From: a virus
DNA: 64,000 nt
Virus record (IMG/VR): IMGVR_UViG_3300010883_000015
Location: 1 to 64,000 of that record
Reading direction: 5' to 3' (one strand)
Shown here: positions 1 through 8,117 of the stretch, piece by piece
Position numbering within the stretch: position 1 is the stretch's first letter
How the letters are laid out: every line of letters begins with the position of its first letter
Position numbers and translations under genes: made by a program
Notes under the pieces: generated by a model
What the model was told of the DNA's origin: nothing
What the model saw: only the letters and a program-made list of their open reading frames with translations
The model's database searches: none

Positions 1-150
1 TCTGCATTATACCTTGAATTGATTTTTTCATAAAATTTACAAGTGGTTGTGGTGTCAAGTGATTTAAGTTGGGGTATTATGTAGATTGATATATTATTTT
101 AAAACTTTAATAGGATAATAGTAATATGTTATCAACAGTTTGAGGTATGA

Positions 151-432
151 ATGAATTGTCCAAGATGCGGTAAGAAGTTTAGGGTAGCAAATACAGCTAG
201 CAGTGGTGATACAACGCGTGTTCATTTACGCAATATAGTTATAGATTCGTTGGAGTGGTATTCTGATGATTTTGTAGTACGCCAGCGTGTATGTCACAGT
301 TGTTTGTATACGACTATAACGGTAGAGATAGAGCATAAAGATTTGATAGCCATGTTTGATATAATTAGTAAAGAGGGCTTACCAGATAAGATGCAGAAGC
401 ATAAGCCACAAGCCAAGGTTAAGAAGAGATGA
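151..432 (+). CDS. NrdR-like zinc-ribbon protein, hypothetical
   Basis: A 93-aa protein with an N-terminal CPRC pair and a CHSC pair about 45 residues later, spaced like a zinc ribbon. The stretch VVRQRVCHSC-x3-TT resembles the R-rich second half of the NrdR zinc ribbon (RRRRC-x2-C-x3-FTT), but the ATP-cone domain of NrdR is absent. The C-terminal tail is lysine-rich. The stop overlaps the next start (ATGA), so the two are probably co-translated. A nucleic-acid-binding or regulatory role is inferred only; function unknown. Confidence 0.7.
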   Translation: MNCPRCGKKFRVANTASSGDTTRVHLRNIVIDSLEWYSDDFVVRQRVCHSCLYTTITVEIEHKDLIAMFDIISKEGLPDKMQKHKPQAKVKKR

Positions 433-803
433 ATGCAATCTTAAGCAAGAGTTTAAGGTTAAGGTATTTAAATTTATTGGGTTGTAATATATCTATTACT
501 TGTGGTGATGGATGGTATGATTTAATTGATATATTGTGTTGCGGGATTGAGCATTATCAAGATAGTGCGGGTGTTTCTTTAGTTTCGATTAAAGAGATTA
601 AGGAATGTCATGGTGGATTAGTTTATGTTTCTGCGACAGAGGATCCATTTATTTTAGGTATGATTAATCATTGTCAATTAATGTCGTACCGTGTTTGTGA
701 GCGTTGTGGTTGGCGAGCTATTCCATCTGCATTGGATTTAGGAATGAAGACGTATTGTGAGAATTGTATAGGCACGCGGAGGACAAGTGAAAAAGAGCAC
801 TAA
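429..803 (+). CDS. Phage protein with C-terminal zinc ribbon
   Basis: A 124-aa protein that starts inside the previous stop (ATGA). It resembles a widespread phage family: a GDGWYDLID segment near residue 26, a VSIKEIKECHGGLVYVS strand, then an SYRVCERCG ... CENC zinc ribbon near the C-terminus (about residues 88-115). Family members are usually annotated hypothetical. The paired zinc-ribbon proteins in one transcript suggest a small regulatory or nucleic-acid-binding unit. Convergent with the terminase gene 53 nt downstream. Confidence 0.7.
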   Translation: MNAILSKSLRLRYLNLLGCNISITCGDGWYDLIDILCCGIEHYQDSAGVSLVSIKEIKECHGGLVYVSATEDPFILGMINHCQLMSYRVCERCGWRAIPSALDLGMKTYCENCIGTRRTSEKEH

Positions 804-855
804 GTTGGTCTTTATTTTATATATTGTCTCTATTTTTATTATTTCTGATTTTGTT

Positions 856-2520
856 TTAAAAAGAAGAAAACGTAGCGGTGTAGGTACTTAGATCAAAAGC
901 AATTCTATCGTATACGTCAGCGAATCTAAAGTGATCAGCAGCACTACCTTCCATCCATATTATTCTTGATTTTTCTTCTGATAGAACTCTAACGGGTGCT
1001 TTCATTTGATCGACAAATCCGAGTACATTCATAACATCTTTTGGGTATTCTTTCTTTCCAAACCTTATCTCATCGAAGGTATAGTCCATTATCTGTGTTC
1101 GATCTGTTGTAACTATTCTGTTCTTGTAGTCTAATTTACGACCATATTTTTCTTTTCCAATTCTTGGTGTTGGATAGAAACGTGCAAGCCATACGTTGAT
1201 ACCTATTTGACTTCCCCAGTCTCTTAATTCTTGTGCTTTTCTCATTTCTGGCATGGAGTCGATTACAACTGTATCTACATGAAATGCTTCTATTAGGCTT
1301 TGTATTTCATCAAATGCTCTACAAGTAATAACGAGAAGTACTTTTCTTTTAGGGATTTCATCTCCTTCATTTTCTAAGTATTGTGTAGATATTTGTACAT
1401 GTAATAGTGCGCCTACATCGATACCCATGGATATGGTAACTTCTTCATACTCGTCTCCACCGCCATAATCTAGTTCGTAACTTTTCATACATTCGTGGAT
1501 CATGCTATTTGTTATTCTGGCTCCTGCGTATTCAAACGGCATTCCAAGTACAGAAGTATAGAAGGTAGAGATCCTAGAAGTGTTTCCTTGTGCAAGAACC
1601 CATTCGACGTATAGTTCGCTTAAATCCTGAGAGAGTATGTCTAATCTGGACATGGTATATCCCGCACGATCTCTTTCTATATACTTAGGAACCCATTCAC
1701 CGAAGTCTTGCCTATCAAATGTTTTCTCACATTTTACACAAACAGGCCTAATTGGCTCTTTAAAATAACTAATATTGCTGAAATTTATATCTTTTATAGA
1801 TGTATCTCTGGGTATGTAATTTCCATTGTCATCTTTTCTTACTATATTTCTGAAGAAGTCTAATGATTGCCAAGTTGAACATCTTGGGCACTTCTGAAAC
1901 CAATACCTTTCATCTGATTCATGAAACAATTTAGAGATCCCAAGGTTAGGAAGAGTGGGGTTTCCTAGTCGAAACATCTTTGGGTCACTAGATGCTCTAA
2001 TTCTATCCTTGGCTTTCGTTAAATTCTCTATATCGCATTGGTCAATTTCATCGACAATTAGAGTATCTGCTGAAAATTCAACAAAATCTCCTGTGGTATT
2101 TGACCCTAAAAACAATAAAGAACCGCTACCAAATCTTTTCATTCTGTTGTTACCTAGATCGTTTCTCCTCGGTAATAAATCTCTGTATGATGGTGTACCC
2201 GTCAAGACTTTGTTGATACGCTGATTTACAAAACGATCACGAACTGAGAATGTTGGAAGGACATAAGCAACAATCCTTCCCTGCCAGCCAGCATGGTACA
2301 AAGATAGGCAGATAAACAATTCTGAAAGTCCTGTTTGTACTGCTTTTCTTATGTCGCATTGCTTTAATTTGGGTATATCTCTGTACATTTGCGGAAGATA
2401 GGGCATGTCTAGGAAAGTCATAGGTTTCCCTCTTGTATTCCTGTGATGCACCAACGCTTGCCCAATAACGGGGAACTCCGACGAAACCTGAGACATTAGA
2501 GACTGATAATTATTCAACAT
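856..2520 (-). CDS. terL: Terminase large subunit
   Basis: A 554-aa DNA packaging motor protein that translocates and cuts concatemeric phage DNA at the portal. The ATPase part has a deviant Walker A of the gpA type (KAVQTGLSE, about 59-67) and a Walker B LIVDEID (about 154-160). A zinc ribbon (C211/C214 and C261/C264) lies between the domains, as in lambda gpA-like terminases. The C-terminal nuclease shows the expected acidic residues: GID (D368), VVIDS (D421) and an Asp in AADHFRFAD near residue 535. No small subunit is recognisable nearby. It is on the minus strand, away from the portal, and its start lies 79 nt from the divergent phosphoesterase start. Confidence 0.93.
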   Translation of the reverse strand: MLNNYQSLMSQVSSEFPVIGQALVHHRNTRGKPMTFLDMPYLPQMYRDIPKLKQCDIRKAVQTGLSELFICLSLYHAGWQGRIVAYVLPTFSVRDRFVNQRINKVLTGTPSYRDLLPRRNDLGNNRMKRFGSGSLLFLGSNTTGDFVEFSADTLIVDEIDQCDIENLTKAKDRIRASSDPKMFRLGNPTLPNLGISKLFHESDERYWFQKCPRCSTWQSLDFFRNIVRKDDNGNYIPRDTSIKDINFSNISYFKEPIRPVCVKCEKTFDRQDFGEWVPKYIERDRAGYTMSRLDILSQDLSELYVEWVLAQGNTSRISTFYTSVLGMPFEYAGARITNSMIHECMKSYELDYGGGDEYEEVTISMGIDVGALLHVQISTQYLENEGDEIPKRKVLLVITCRAFDEIQSLIEAFHVDTVVIDSMPEMRKAQELRDWGSQIGINVWLARFYPTPRIGKEKYGRKLDYKNRIVTTDRTQIMDYTFDEIRFGKKEYPKDVMNVLGFVDQMKAPVRVLSEEKSRIIWMEGSAADHFRFADVYDRIAFDLSTYTATFSSF

Positions 2521-2599
2521 GCATACAACCTTTGCACTCCTGAAAAATATTATATTATGTAATTGCCACCTTTACTATTTTATCTCAAAGGAGAAAATA

Positions 2600-4162
2600 A
2601 TGTCCAAAAGCAAGTTTGCTTCAATATTAAATAATTTCACAGAAAAACAATTAAAACATTTAAGAACCAAGGTATTACCTAGCTCTAGATATAACCGATA
2701 TTTTGACTCAACAATGTTTTATAGCACTATATTTGTAAGCAAAGCAGAGCTAAAAGGATTTTGCCAATGGTATAGACTGCAAAACAACCTTAGCTATACC
2801 TTGATAGATAAAAAGAAATCTGAGAAATCTGAAAAAGTAAACAATTTTTCAATAGATGAAGTCTCGTTTGACAATTCAGAAGAATATGACAACCCAGAAG
2901 AGTATAAATCAACAGAATCTCAATTGTCTCATTCTAAATTCTACTATTTCAACAAACAGAAAGATGAATATATTGTCCATTTGCCCAGTAAAAAAAGGCC
3001 GTTCATATTAACGGGTGAATATTGGCGATCTCTAATTGACGCTTATTCAAACTGGGACAATCAAGCAAGTACAATAAATGAAATGTGTAGAAAGTTTGGA
3101 TTGGCTCGTAATACATTAGTTGAATTACTGCGTGTTATGGGCGTTACTCATGACTCTTCCCCTTGGAGTGAAGAGCACTTAGAGAATACAAACGAAGAAA
3201 AGTTAATAATCGATTTACTTAGAAAAAAAGAAGAACGCGTTTTAATGAGATCTCAAGCAAAGGAGTACACAAAGATCCAAAGAGATGCAATTCGTTATAG
3301 AAACTATAAGGAATATGCAAGACAAATCAGGCTTATGATGGAAGGTCTGGAGCCTAAACTAAGAATTGTAGAAGAACACGAGACAGATTCTAATTTTGTA
3401 GTAATTGTTTCTCCAACTGATTTCCATTGGGGTAAGCATGCGACCTCTTACACCAATGATGCTTATAATAGAGACATAGCAAAAAAGAGACTTATGTATA
3501 GTACGGCTGATGTTTTAAGTAGAATTAAACATAGAGGAAAGCCTTCTAGGATTATCTTGGCTATCGGTGGAGACGGTCTACACATAGACAATCAGTTCAA
3601 AGGAACAACTAGAGGAACACCACAAGATTGCGATGGTAGCGCCACTGAACTGGCTTCTTCTTATGTGCGCCTGTGTATCGAGTATGTAGAGATGGTTAAA
3701 GAATTTGCAAAAGTACAAGTTTTTGTAATACCAGGTAATCATGACTTCTATACCGCTACATTACTAAGAGAAGCAATTATGGCATGGTTTAGAAACGATG
3801 TGAATGTTTCCATTAATGATGAACTTAGTCCTAGACAAACAATATTATATGGAAATTCATTAATTTCCTTCATTCACGGAGATACAGGCTCGGTAAAGGA
3901 TTACCCGCATATTATTGCTAGTGAAAAAGCTAAATTATGGGGAAAGTCTGCCTATAGGTTTATATTCACTGGACACTTCCATAGTGAACGAGAACTTCCT
4001 CAGTTTGGAGACACCACGGTATACAGAATGCCAAGTCTAGCTGGAACCGATGAATGGCATTATCTGAAAGGATACAAGTCACGGAAGGCTTTGATAGGAT
4101 ATATAATTGATGAAGATAAAGGTGTAATTGGTACGGAGATATGCCCTATCCTTCCTTCTTAA
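2600..4162 (+). CDS. Calcineurin-like metallophosphoesterase with HTH region
   Basis: A 520-aa protein. I place the start at 2600 because AAAGGAG sits just upstream; an in-frame ATG at 2519 overlaps terL and lacks a site. The C-terminal half has the di-metal phosphoesterase motifs in order: D-x-H (TDFHWG, about 275), GGDGLH (about 322), GNHD (about 379), HGD (about 430) and GHFH (about 458). Residues about 160-200 look like a helix-turn-helix (CRKFGLARNTLVELLRVMG). Residues 70-110 are acidic and low complexity. The substrate is unknown; an HTH suggests a nucleic-acid role. Such enzymes are common in phages next to terminase genes. Confidence 0.87.
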   Translation: MSKSKFASILNNFTEKQLKHLRTKVLPSSRYNRYFDSTMFYSTIFVSKAELKGFCQWYRLQNNLSYTLIDKKKSEKSEKVNNFSIDEVSFDNSEEYDNPEEYKSTESQLSHSKFYYFNKQKDEYIVHLPSKKRPFILTGEYWRSLIDAYSNWDNQASTINEMCRKFGLARNTLVELLRVMGVTHDSSPWSEEHLENTNEEKLIIDLLRKKEERVLMRSQAKEYTKIQRDAIRYRNYKEYARQIRLMMEGLEPKLRIVEEHETDSNFVVIVSPTDFHWGKHATSYTNDAYNRDIAKKRLMYSTADVLSRIKHRGKPSRIILAIGGDGLHIDNQFKGTTRGTPQDCDGSATELASSYVRLCIEYVEMVKEFAKVQVFVIPGNHDFYTATLLREAIMAWFRNDVNVSINDELSPRQTILYGNSLISFIHGDTGSVKDYPHIIASEKAKLWGKSAYRFIFTGHFHSERELPQFGDTTVYRMPSLAGTDEWHYLKGYKSRKALIGYIIDEDKGVIGTEICPILPS

Positions 4163-4177
4163 AATACTAGGAACTAA

Positions 4178-4612
4178 ATGCAAGAGATAACAGACGTAAC
4201 AAAAAGATTTAAAATTCTTTTAGATAAAGGAATCTCAACACCTAATATTATTGAACTCAATAAACAGTCTGATATATTATATGAATGGTTTATTAATTGT
4301 TTGCTATTGCCTGATACATGTTCTCCTCATATTTATACAGATACGGTATTGCCTAGTTCATTAATAAAAAAGAGAATGCAAACTCTTAATTATTACCATA
4401 ATGCGCCCATAACAGAAGGTGGATTTTATATCTGTAAAACACCTATGTATTTTTGGGAATTTGACTCTGAGGGGATTACATTTAGTCCCATAACAAGAGA
4501 AATAGATTTAACTTTTGAGCAATGGTGCTCTAAAAACTTATTTGACTTGCGAATACAAGGTAGTATAGGAATCTTGATTAAAATTCTTCAAAAAATGGGC
4601 GATTCTAAATGA
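4178..4612 (+). CDS. Hypothetical protein
   Basis: A 144-aa protein with no motif I recognise. It sits between the phosphoesterase and the MT-A70 methyltransferase, and its stop overlaps the next start (ATGA at 4609), so it belongs to that operon. It has many aromatic and charged residues and no signal peptide or membrane segment. Confidence 0.65.
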   Translation: MQEITDVTKRFKILLDKGISTPNIIELNKQSDILYEWFINCLLLPDTCSPHIYTDTVLPSSLIKKRMQTLNYYHNAPITEGGFYICKTPMYFWEFDSEGITFSPITREIDLTFEQWCSKNLFDLRIQGSIGILIKILQKMGDSK

Positions 4613-5139
4613 AGAAATATGGAATAATATATGCCGACCCACCTTGGGACTACAAGGGCCAAACACAACATGCTGGCAAAGGTAAGAGTGATACGGGTGG
4701 AGCTATCGAGCATTACTCGACCATGAAACTACCTCAATTAAAAGCATTAAAGCCTATGATTGATGACCTAGTGGCTACGGATTGTCTTATGTTTATGTGG
4801 GCAACCTCTCCACACTTAGATCAAGCAATTGACCTAATGAAGCACTGGGGGTTCAAGTGGTCAACGGTTGGGTTCGTTTGGGATAAGGGTAGGGTAAATC
4901 CGTCGTTTTATACAATGAGCCAGATCGAACTGTGCTTGATCGGCAAACGCGGGAAAATACCACAGCCCAGAGGAGCTAGGAATGTTCGACAATATCTTCT
5001 TTCTCCAAGAGAAAAGCATAGTAAGAAACCCGATGAGGCAAGAAAGAGAATTGAATTAATGTTCCCAACACAAAACAAGATCGAATTATTTGCACGGGAA
5101 AGAGTAGATGGTTGGGATGCTTGGGGTAATGAGGTATGA
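4609..5139 (+). CDS. MT-A70 family adenine-N6 methyltransferase
   Basis: A 176-aa S-adenosylmethionine-dependent methyltransferase. The catalytic motif is YADPPWDY (residues 8-15), typical of the MT-A70 family, followed by FMWATSPHLDQAIDLMKHWGFKW and an AR-x-RIELMFP segment near the C-terminus that matches the family fold. The substrate is most likely adenine in phage DNA. It is the first of five methyltransferases of DNA-modifying type here. Start and stop codons overlap both neighbours, so it is translationally coupled. Confidence 0.9.
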   Translation: MKKYGIIYADPPWDYKGQTQHAGKGKSDTGGAIEHYSTMKLPQLKALKPMIDDLVATDCLMFMWATSPHLDQAIDLMKHWGFKWSTVGFVWDKGRVNPSFYTMSQIELCLIGKRGKIPQPRGARNVRQYLLSPREKHSKKPDEARKRIELMFPTQNKIELFARERVDGWDAWGNEV

Positions 5140-5222
5140 AATTTCCAGATAAAAAGTACAATGTTAGGTATACATTCCATAAGACAATAGAGGATCATGA
5201 AGATCAATTGAGGTTATTTTAA
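5136..5222 (+). CDS. 28-aa coupled peptide
   Basis: An ATG in the ATGA overlap of the MT-A70 stop opens a 28-codon frame (MKFPDKKYNVRYTFHKTIED...RLF). It ends in a TAATG overlap with the next gene at 5222. Tight junctions at both ends are what a real, co-translated phage gene shows; function unknown. The peptide is highly charged and soluble. Confidence 0.6.
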   Translation: MKFPDKKYNVRYTFHKTIEDHEDQLRLF

Positions 5223-5449
5223 TGGCACAAAAAACTAAATGTCTAACTCCTGAATGTATATTTAGCACGAGGATCAGCCCCAAAGAAATATCGGTAATAG
5301 TAACGCTACCAGAAGAAATAAATATATCCAAGGAAGAAGCGATTCTATTGGAGAAACTATTACACAATCAAGTAGAGATTTGTCTAAGACCTTACTTCAT
5401 CAGAAATAATTATTCGATTCATTCCCCCAGCACTGTGAATCAAGTATAA
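5222..5449 (+). CDS. Hypothetical protein
   Basis: A 75-aa protein that begins in the TAATG junction with the 28-aa peptide. It contains two early cysteines (CLTPEC) and one later cysteine, and no recognisable domain. It is the last plus-strand gene before the hairpin at 5480-5507. Confidence 0.55.
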   Translation: MAQKTKCLTPECIFSTRISPKEISVIVTLPEEINISKEEAILLEKLLHNQVEICLRPYFIRNNYSIHSPSTVNQV

Positions 5450-5479
5450 TCAACATACAGCATATTGATTATATAAAAA

Positions 5480-5507
5480 AAATGCTTAGCCCGAAGACTA
5501 AGCATTT
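5480..5507 (-). terminator. Rho-independent terminator
   Basis: A 10-bp stem (AAATGCTTAG / CTAAGCATTT) with an 8-nt loop. Read on the minus strand it is followed by a run of T (TTTTTTTATAT), so it best terminates the minus-strand transcript of the lipoprotein gene. It may also act weakly on the plus-strand genes that end at 5449. Confidence 0.75.
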
Positions 5508-5540
5508 AATTATTATATTCTGTATTGTTTGCTATAATTA

Positions 5541-5702
5541 TTATAGATTAATCACATCAGTTTTTGATATGTTGCTTCTAAGGATAAGGCGCTCAAGTCG
5601 CATTTGAGAGACTTGTAGCTCAGAAATTGCGGTATCTTCTTTAGCGGTATCTTTATTCTTTGAACATGCATTACAGGCCATAAATAGTGTCAATATAATC
5701 AT
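5541..5702 (-). CDS. Small lipoprotein, 53 aa
   Basis: Minus-strand frame of 53 codons preceded by AAGGAG 5 nt before the ATG. The N-terminus MIILTLFMACNAC is a short hydrophobic segment ending in a lipobox-like F-M-A-C (Cys10). The rest is a charged helix (SELQVSQMRLERLILR). Size, lipobox and helix fit an outer-membrane spanin or a similar lysis lipoprotein. No i-spanin gene is adjacent, so the role is inference. It is followed by the terminator at 5480-5507. Confidence 0.65.
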   Translation of the reverse strand: MIILTLFMACNACSKNKDTAKEDTAISELQVSQMRLERLILRSNISKTDVINL

Positions 5703-5754
5703 AGTATCTCCTTACTAGAATAAGCAATCTACTTAATACTAAAGCTTATGTCTA

Positions 5755-6450
5755 TCAACAATTTGATATTTGTAACATTGCTTTATTGAAATACTCTATG
5801 TCTGCCTCACAACCAATGAAAGACCTATTTGTTTTTTTGCAAGCATTGTATGTTGAGAAACTTCCTGCGAAAGTGTCTAGGACAATATCACCAACATTTG
5901 AATGTTTTTCGATCAATTCCACAAGAAGTTTTATTGGCTTCTGTGTTGGATGAAACCTGCCTTTGTCTTGGCATATTGGATAGCTATATACCCCTCGATC
6001 ATATTGGCTATTGAATGTAGGCTTTGCTTTTTTAACTGCTGTTATTGCAATTTCTCTTGAATTCGTAAGATAATTTATCTTACTATTCAGAGGTACAGGA
6101 TTTGTTTTTATCCATTCTATAAATCGCAACTGTTTAAACTTTGAAGATTTTAAGAAGTCAGCGATAACTGTTATTTTCCATAGATCATAGAATATAATCG
6201 CAGTGCCATTTGGTTTTAAAACTCTGAAATATTCAGATATAACTTTATCAAAATACTCCAATGTAAATGAGTTGTCCCATTCTCCAAACTCCATAGATAC
6301 TTTGAATCTTTCAACACCAGATACGCAACTTTTAAAGCCTGTTTTTCTGCTTATCCCATAAGGAGGGTCAGTTAAAACTAAATCAATTGAATTAGATTTA
6401 ATTTGTGCTAAGAATTCTAAGGCCGATGTATTTTGCATGGTTTTTTTCAT
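5755..6450 (-). CDS. Beta-class DNA methyltransferase
   Basis: SAM-dependent amino-methyltransferase, 231 aa from the ATG at 6450, which has GGAG 9 nt upstream; an in-frame upstream ATG at 6483 lacks one. The catalytic TDPPYGIS lies near the N-terminus. The SAM-binding motif is C-terminal (GDIVLDTFAGSFSTYNA), preceded by FHPTQKPIKLL. This order (DPPY before FxGxG) marks the beta group, which methylates adenine-N6 or cytosine-N4. The motif I sequence FAGSFST differs from the usual FxGSGTT. Its leader contains a tandem duplication (6453-6535). Confidence 0.88.
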   Translation of the reverse strand: MKKTMQNTSALEFLAQIKSNSIDLVLTDPPYGISRKTGFKSCVSGVERFKVSMEFGEWDNSFTLEYFDKVISEYFRVLKPNGTAIIFYDLWKITVIADFLKSSKFKQLRFIEWIKTNPVPLNSKINYLTNSREIAITAVKKAKPTFNSQYDRGVYSYPICQDKGRFHPTQKPIKLLVELIEKHSNVGDIVLDTFAGSFSTYNACKKTNRSFIGCEADIEYFNKAMLQISNC

Positions 6451-6452
6451 AG

Positions 6453-6535
6453 TATAATACTCCAATATGTAAAATAAACTCAATTTCCTTTACATATAAT
6501 CTCCAATATGTAAAAGAAACGCGATTCCTTTTATG
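6453..6535. repeat. Tandem imperfect 41-bp repeat in methyltransferase leader
   Basis: Two adjacent copies (6453-6494 and 6495-6535). Each begins TATAAT-(A)-CTCCAATATGTAAAA and continues to a TTCCTTT block. On the minus strand each copy carries a GGAG, so the leader of the methyltransferase gene at 6450 has a duplicated ribosome-binding region. Confidence 0.7.
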
Positions 6536-6563
6536 CTTATATTAACATGCAAAAGGAGTCGCG
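6520..6563 (-). terminator. Possible terminator or leader hairpin after portal gene
   Basis: Arms 6520-6533 and 6550-6563 pair over 14 positions with one mismatch (CGCGATTCCTTTT against AAAAGGAGTCGCG), with a 16-nt loop. On the minus strand the hairpin is followed by TTTCTTTT. It lies between the portal stop and the downstream methyltransferase, so it could end the portal transcript or regulate the methyltransferase. Confidence 0.5.
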
Positions 6564-6611
6564 CTTACTTTATGTGCAGAATACTAAATAATAATCATAT
6601 TACGAATATAA

Positions 6612-8117
6612 TTAGTCTAAATCTGCCTGCTCGCTATCTATTTGTGAGAATCCGTCGTTCATTTCTGGTGCAAAGTCTACAACAGGCTTTATATCAATTT
6701 CATCTAATTCTTCTTTGTTTAAATCAGGATTATTCAAAGCATTTTGTGCTAAATTTTCATTATCAAAATTAGAGACAACTGACATTAAAGGCTGTGGCAT
6801 ACCCGCAACTTCTATCGTTGGAACATCACCACCAACGAGTGGCTGTAAACCAAGATACTCTCTAACTTCATTTCGAGTTAAAACACCTTGTTTTATATAA
6901 GTTGCATAAGTTCCAGATAGCTCTCTTTGTTCAACGGGTGATAGCCTTGATTCTCGATCAAATTTGAATTGAATATATTTGACTAATTCTGGGTTCTTTA
7001 TAAGAGCAGGAATAATCTGAGCATTTATTTTACCTTGAAGCAATTCAAGAATAGGTGTAACTAAATGACTTGTACTAACATCCATCTGCACGGAGGCGGT
7101 AGCTTTTGGCATACCATCTGTCATCCCCATTTCAACGGGCATAATTCCGAATACCCGATAAACGACCTTCCGAATATCATGGATAATCTCTGCCATTGAT
7201 AAATCTTTTGGTGTTCGCCTTAATTCTAGCCATTTAGCGCCCATTCCTTGCGGGTCTGGCGTTGTCATTACTCTGACCTTATGATCTTGTCCCTTTAACA
7301 TTTGCATGTCTGCTTTCGCCTGTTCTGCTGCTTTACCCGCAATACCAGCAAGAACCAATATACCCGGTGGGACCTCGTCTGCATCCAACGCAAGCATGGC
7401 ATGCTCTGCTCCTCGTAATAAAGATATTACTTGATTAACAAGACATTCTATTATTGGATTACCTTCATTATCAGCAGTGTTTTTAAACAAACTTAAATAC
7501 AATATTTGCTTTCTTTTAAACTCAGGATGAATATCTTGACCAACAGAAGGAACAGAAAAGCTATCCCCTTCTTCAAACATATTTTGAACATAGTTCTTAA
7601 GTCGACCAAATGAATCCATAACAGGGCTTATTGTAGACCCTCGTAGTGGAACCAATTCTTGAAGAGTACCTTTTCTGTCATATGCCAATTCTAAGACACC
7701 AGCATCAAAGACCAAGCAGTCAGTAAGCATAGCAGTCATTATTTCTTGCCAAGTATCCCCGTTCCTATTTGGCTTCTGTAAAAACCTAGTCACCTCAGAG
7801 CATACAGTTGCCAATTCTTCATAATTTTCATTCTGTGGAGATACAGTAGGGACTACCATCCAATCAAATGTCGCGACTCTTCTAACTATGCTATCAACAC
7901 AAGCGCGAACATCTGGGGTTCTACGGTAAACAGTCCATAAATCACTATTAGAAAGAATACGATCTTGATACCTATCCAATCCTACCGAATATCCCGAATC
8001 GGTACTTCCATTATTATAATGAAGACCAATCCTTTTTCTTATTTCCATAGATTTTCCCCAAGAACCATAATTTGGAGTTTTATTAATTACTAAATAATTA
8101 CTGTTCATTAACTTCAT
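6612..8117 (-). CDS. Portal protein
   Basis: A 501-aa protein with the features of the phage portal family: DVRACVDSIVRR near the N-terminus, a central helix-rich part, VFGIMPVEMGMTDG and the ring-forming helix, then LTRNEVREYLGLQPL, typical of HK97/Mu-type portals. It forms the dodecameric ring through which DNA is packaged. AAAAGGAAAAAGAA precedes the start. The start overlaps the stop of the methyltransferase upstream (ATGA), so portal translation is coupled to a DNA-modification gene. Acidic C-terminal tail. Confidence 0.9.
   Translation of the reverse strand: MKLMNSNYLVINKTPNYGSWGKSMEIRKRIGLHYNNGSTDSGYSVGLDRYQDRILSNSDLWTVYRRTPDVRACVDSIVRRVATFDWMVVPTVSPQNENYEELATVCSEVTRFLQKPNRNGDTWQEIMTAMLTDCLVFDAGVLELAYDRKGTLQELVPLRGSTISPVMDSFGRLKNYVQNMFEEGDSFSVPSVGQDIHPEFKRKQILYLSLFKNTADNEGNPIIECLVNQVISLLRGAEHAMLALDADEVPPGILVLAGIAGKAAEQAKADMQMLKGQDHKVRVMTTPDPQGMGAKWLELRRTPKDLSMAEIIHDIRKVVYRVFGIMPVEMGMTDGMPKATASVQMDVSTSHLVTPILELLQGKINAQIIPALIKNPELVKYIQFKFDRESRLSPVEQRELSGTYATYIKQGVLTRNEVREYLGLQPLVGGDVPTIEVAGMPQPLMSVVSNFDNENLAQNALNNPDLNKEELDEIDIKPVVDFAPEMNDGFSQIDSEQADLD

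Noticed and set aside
4908-5207. Minus-strand open frame overlapping the MT-A70 gene
   Set aside because: Shadow frame of a clear methyltransferase, no ribosome site.
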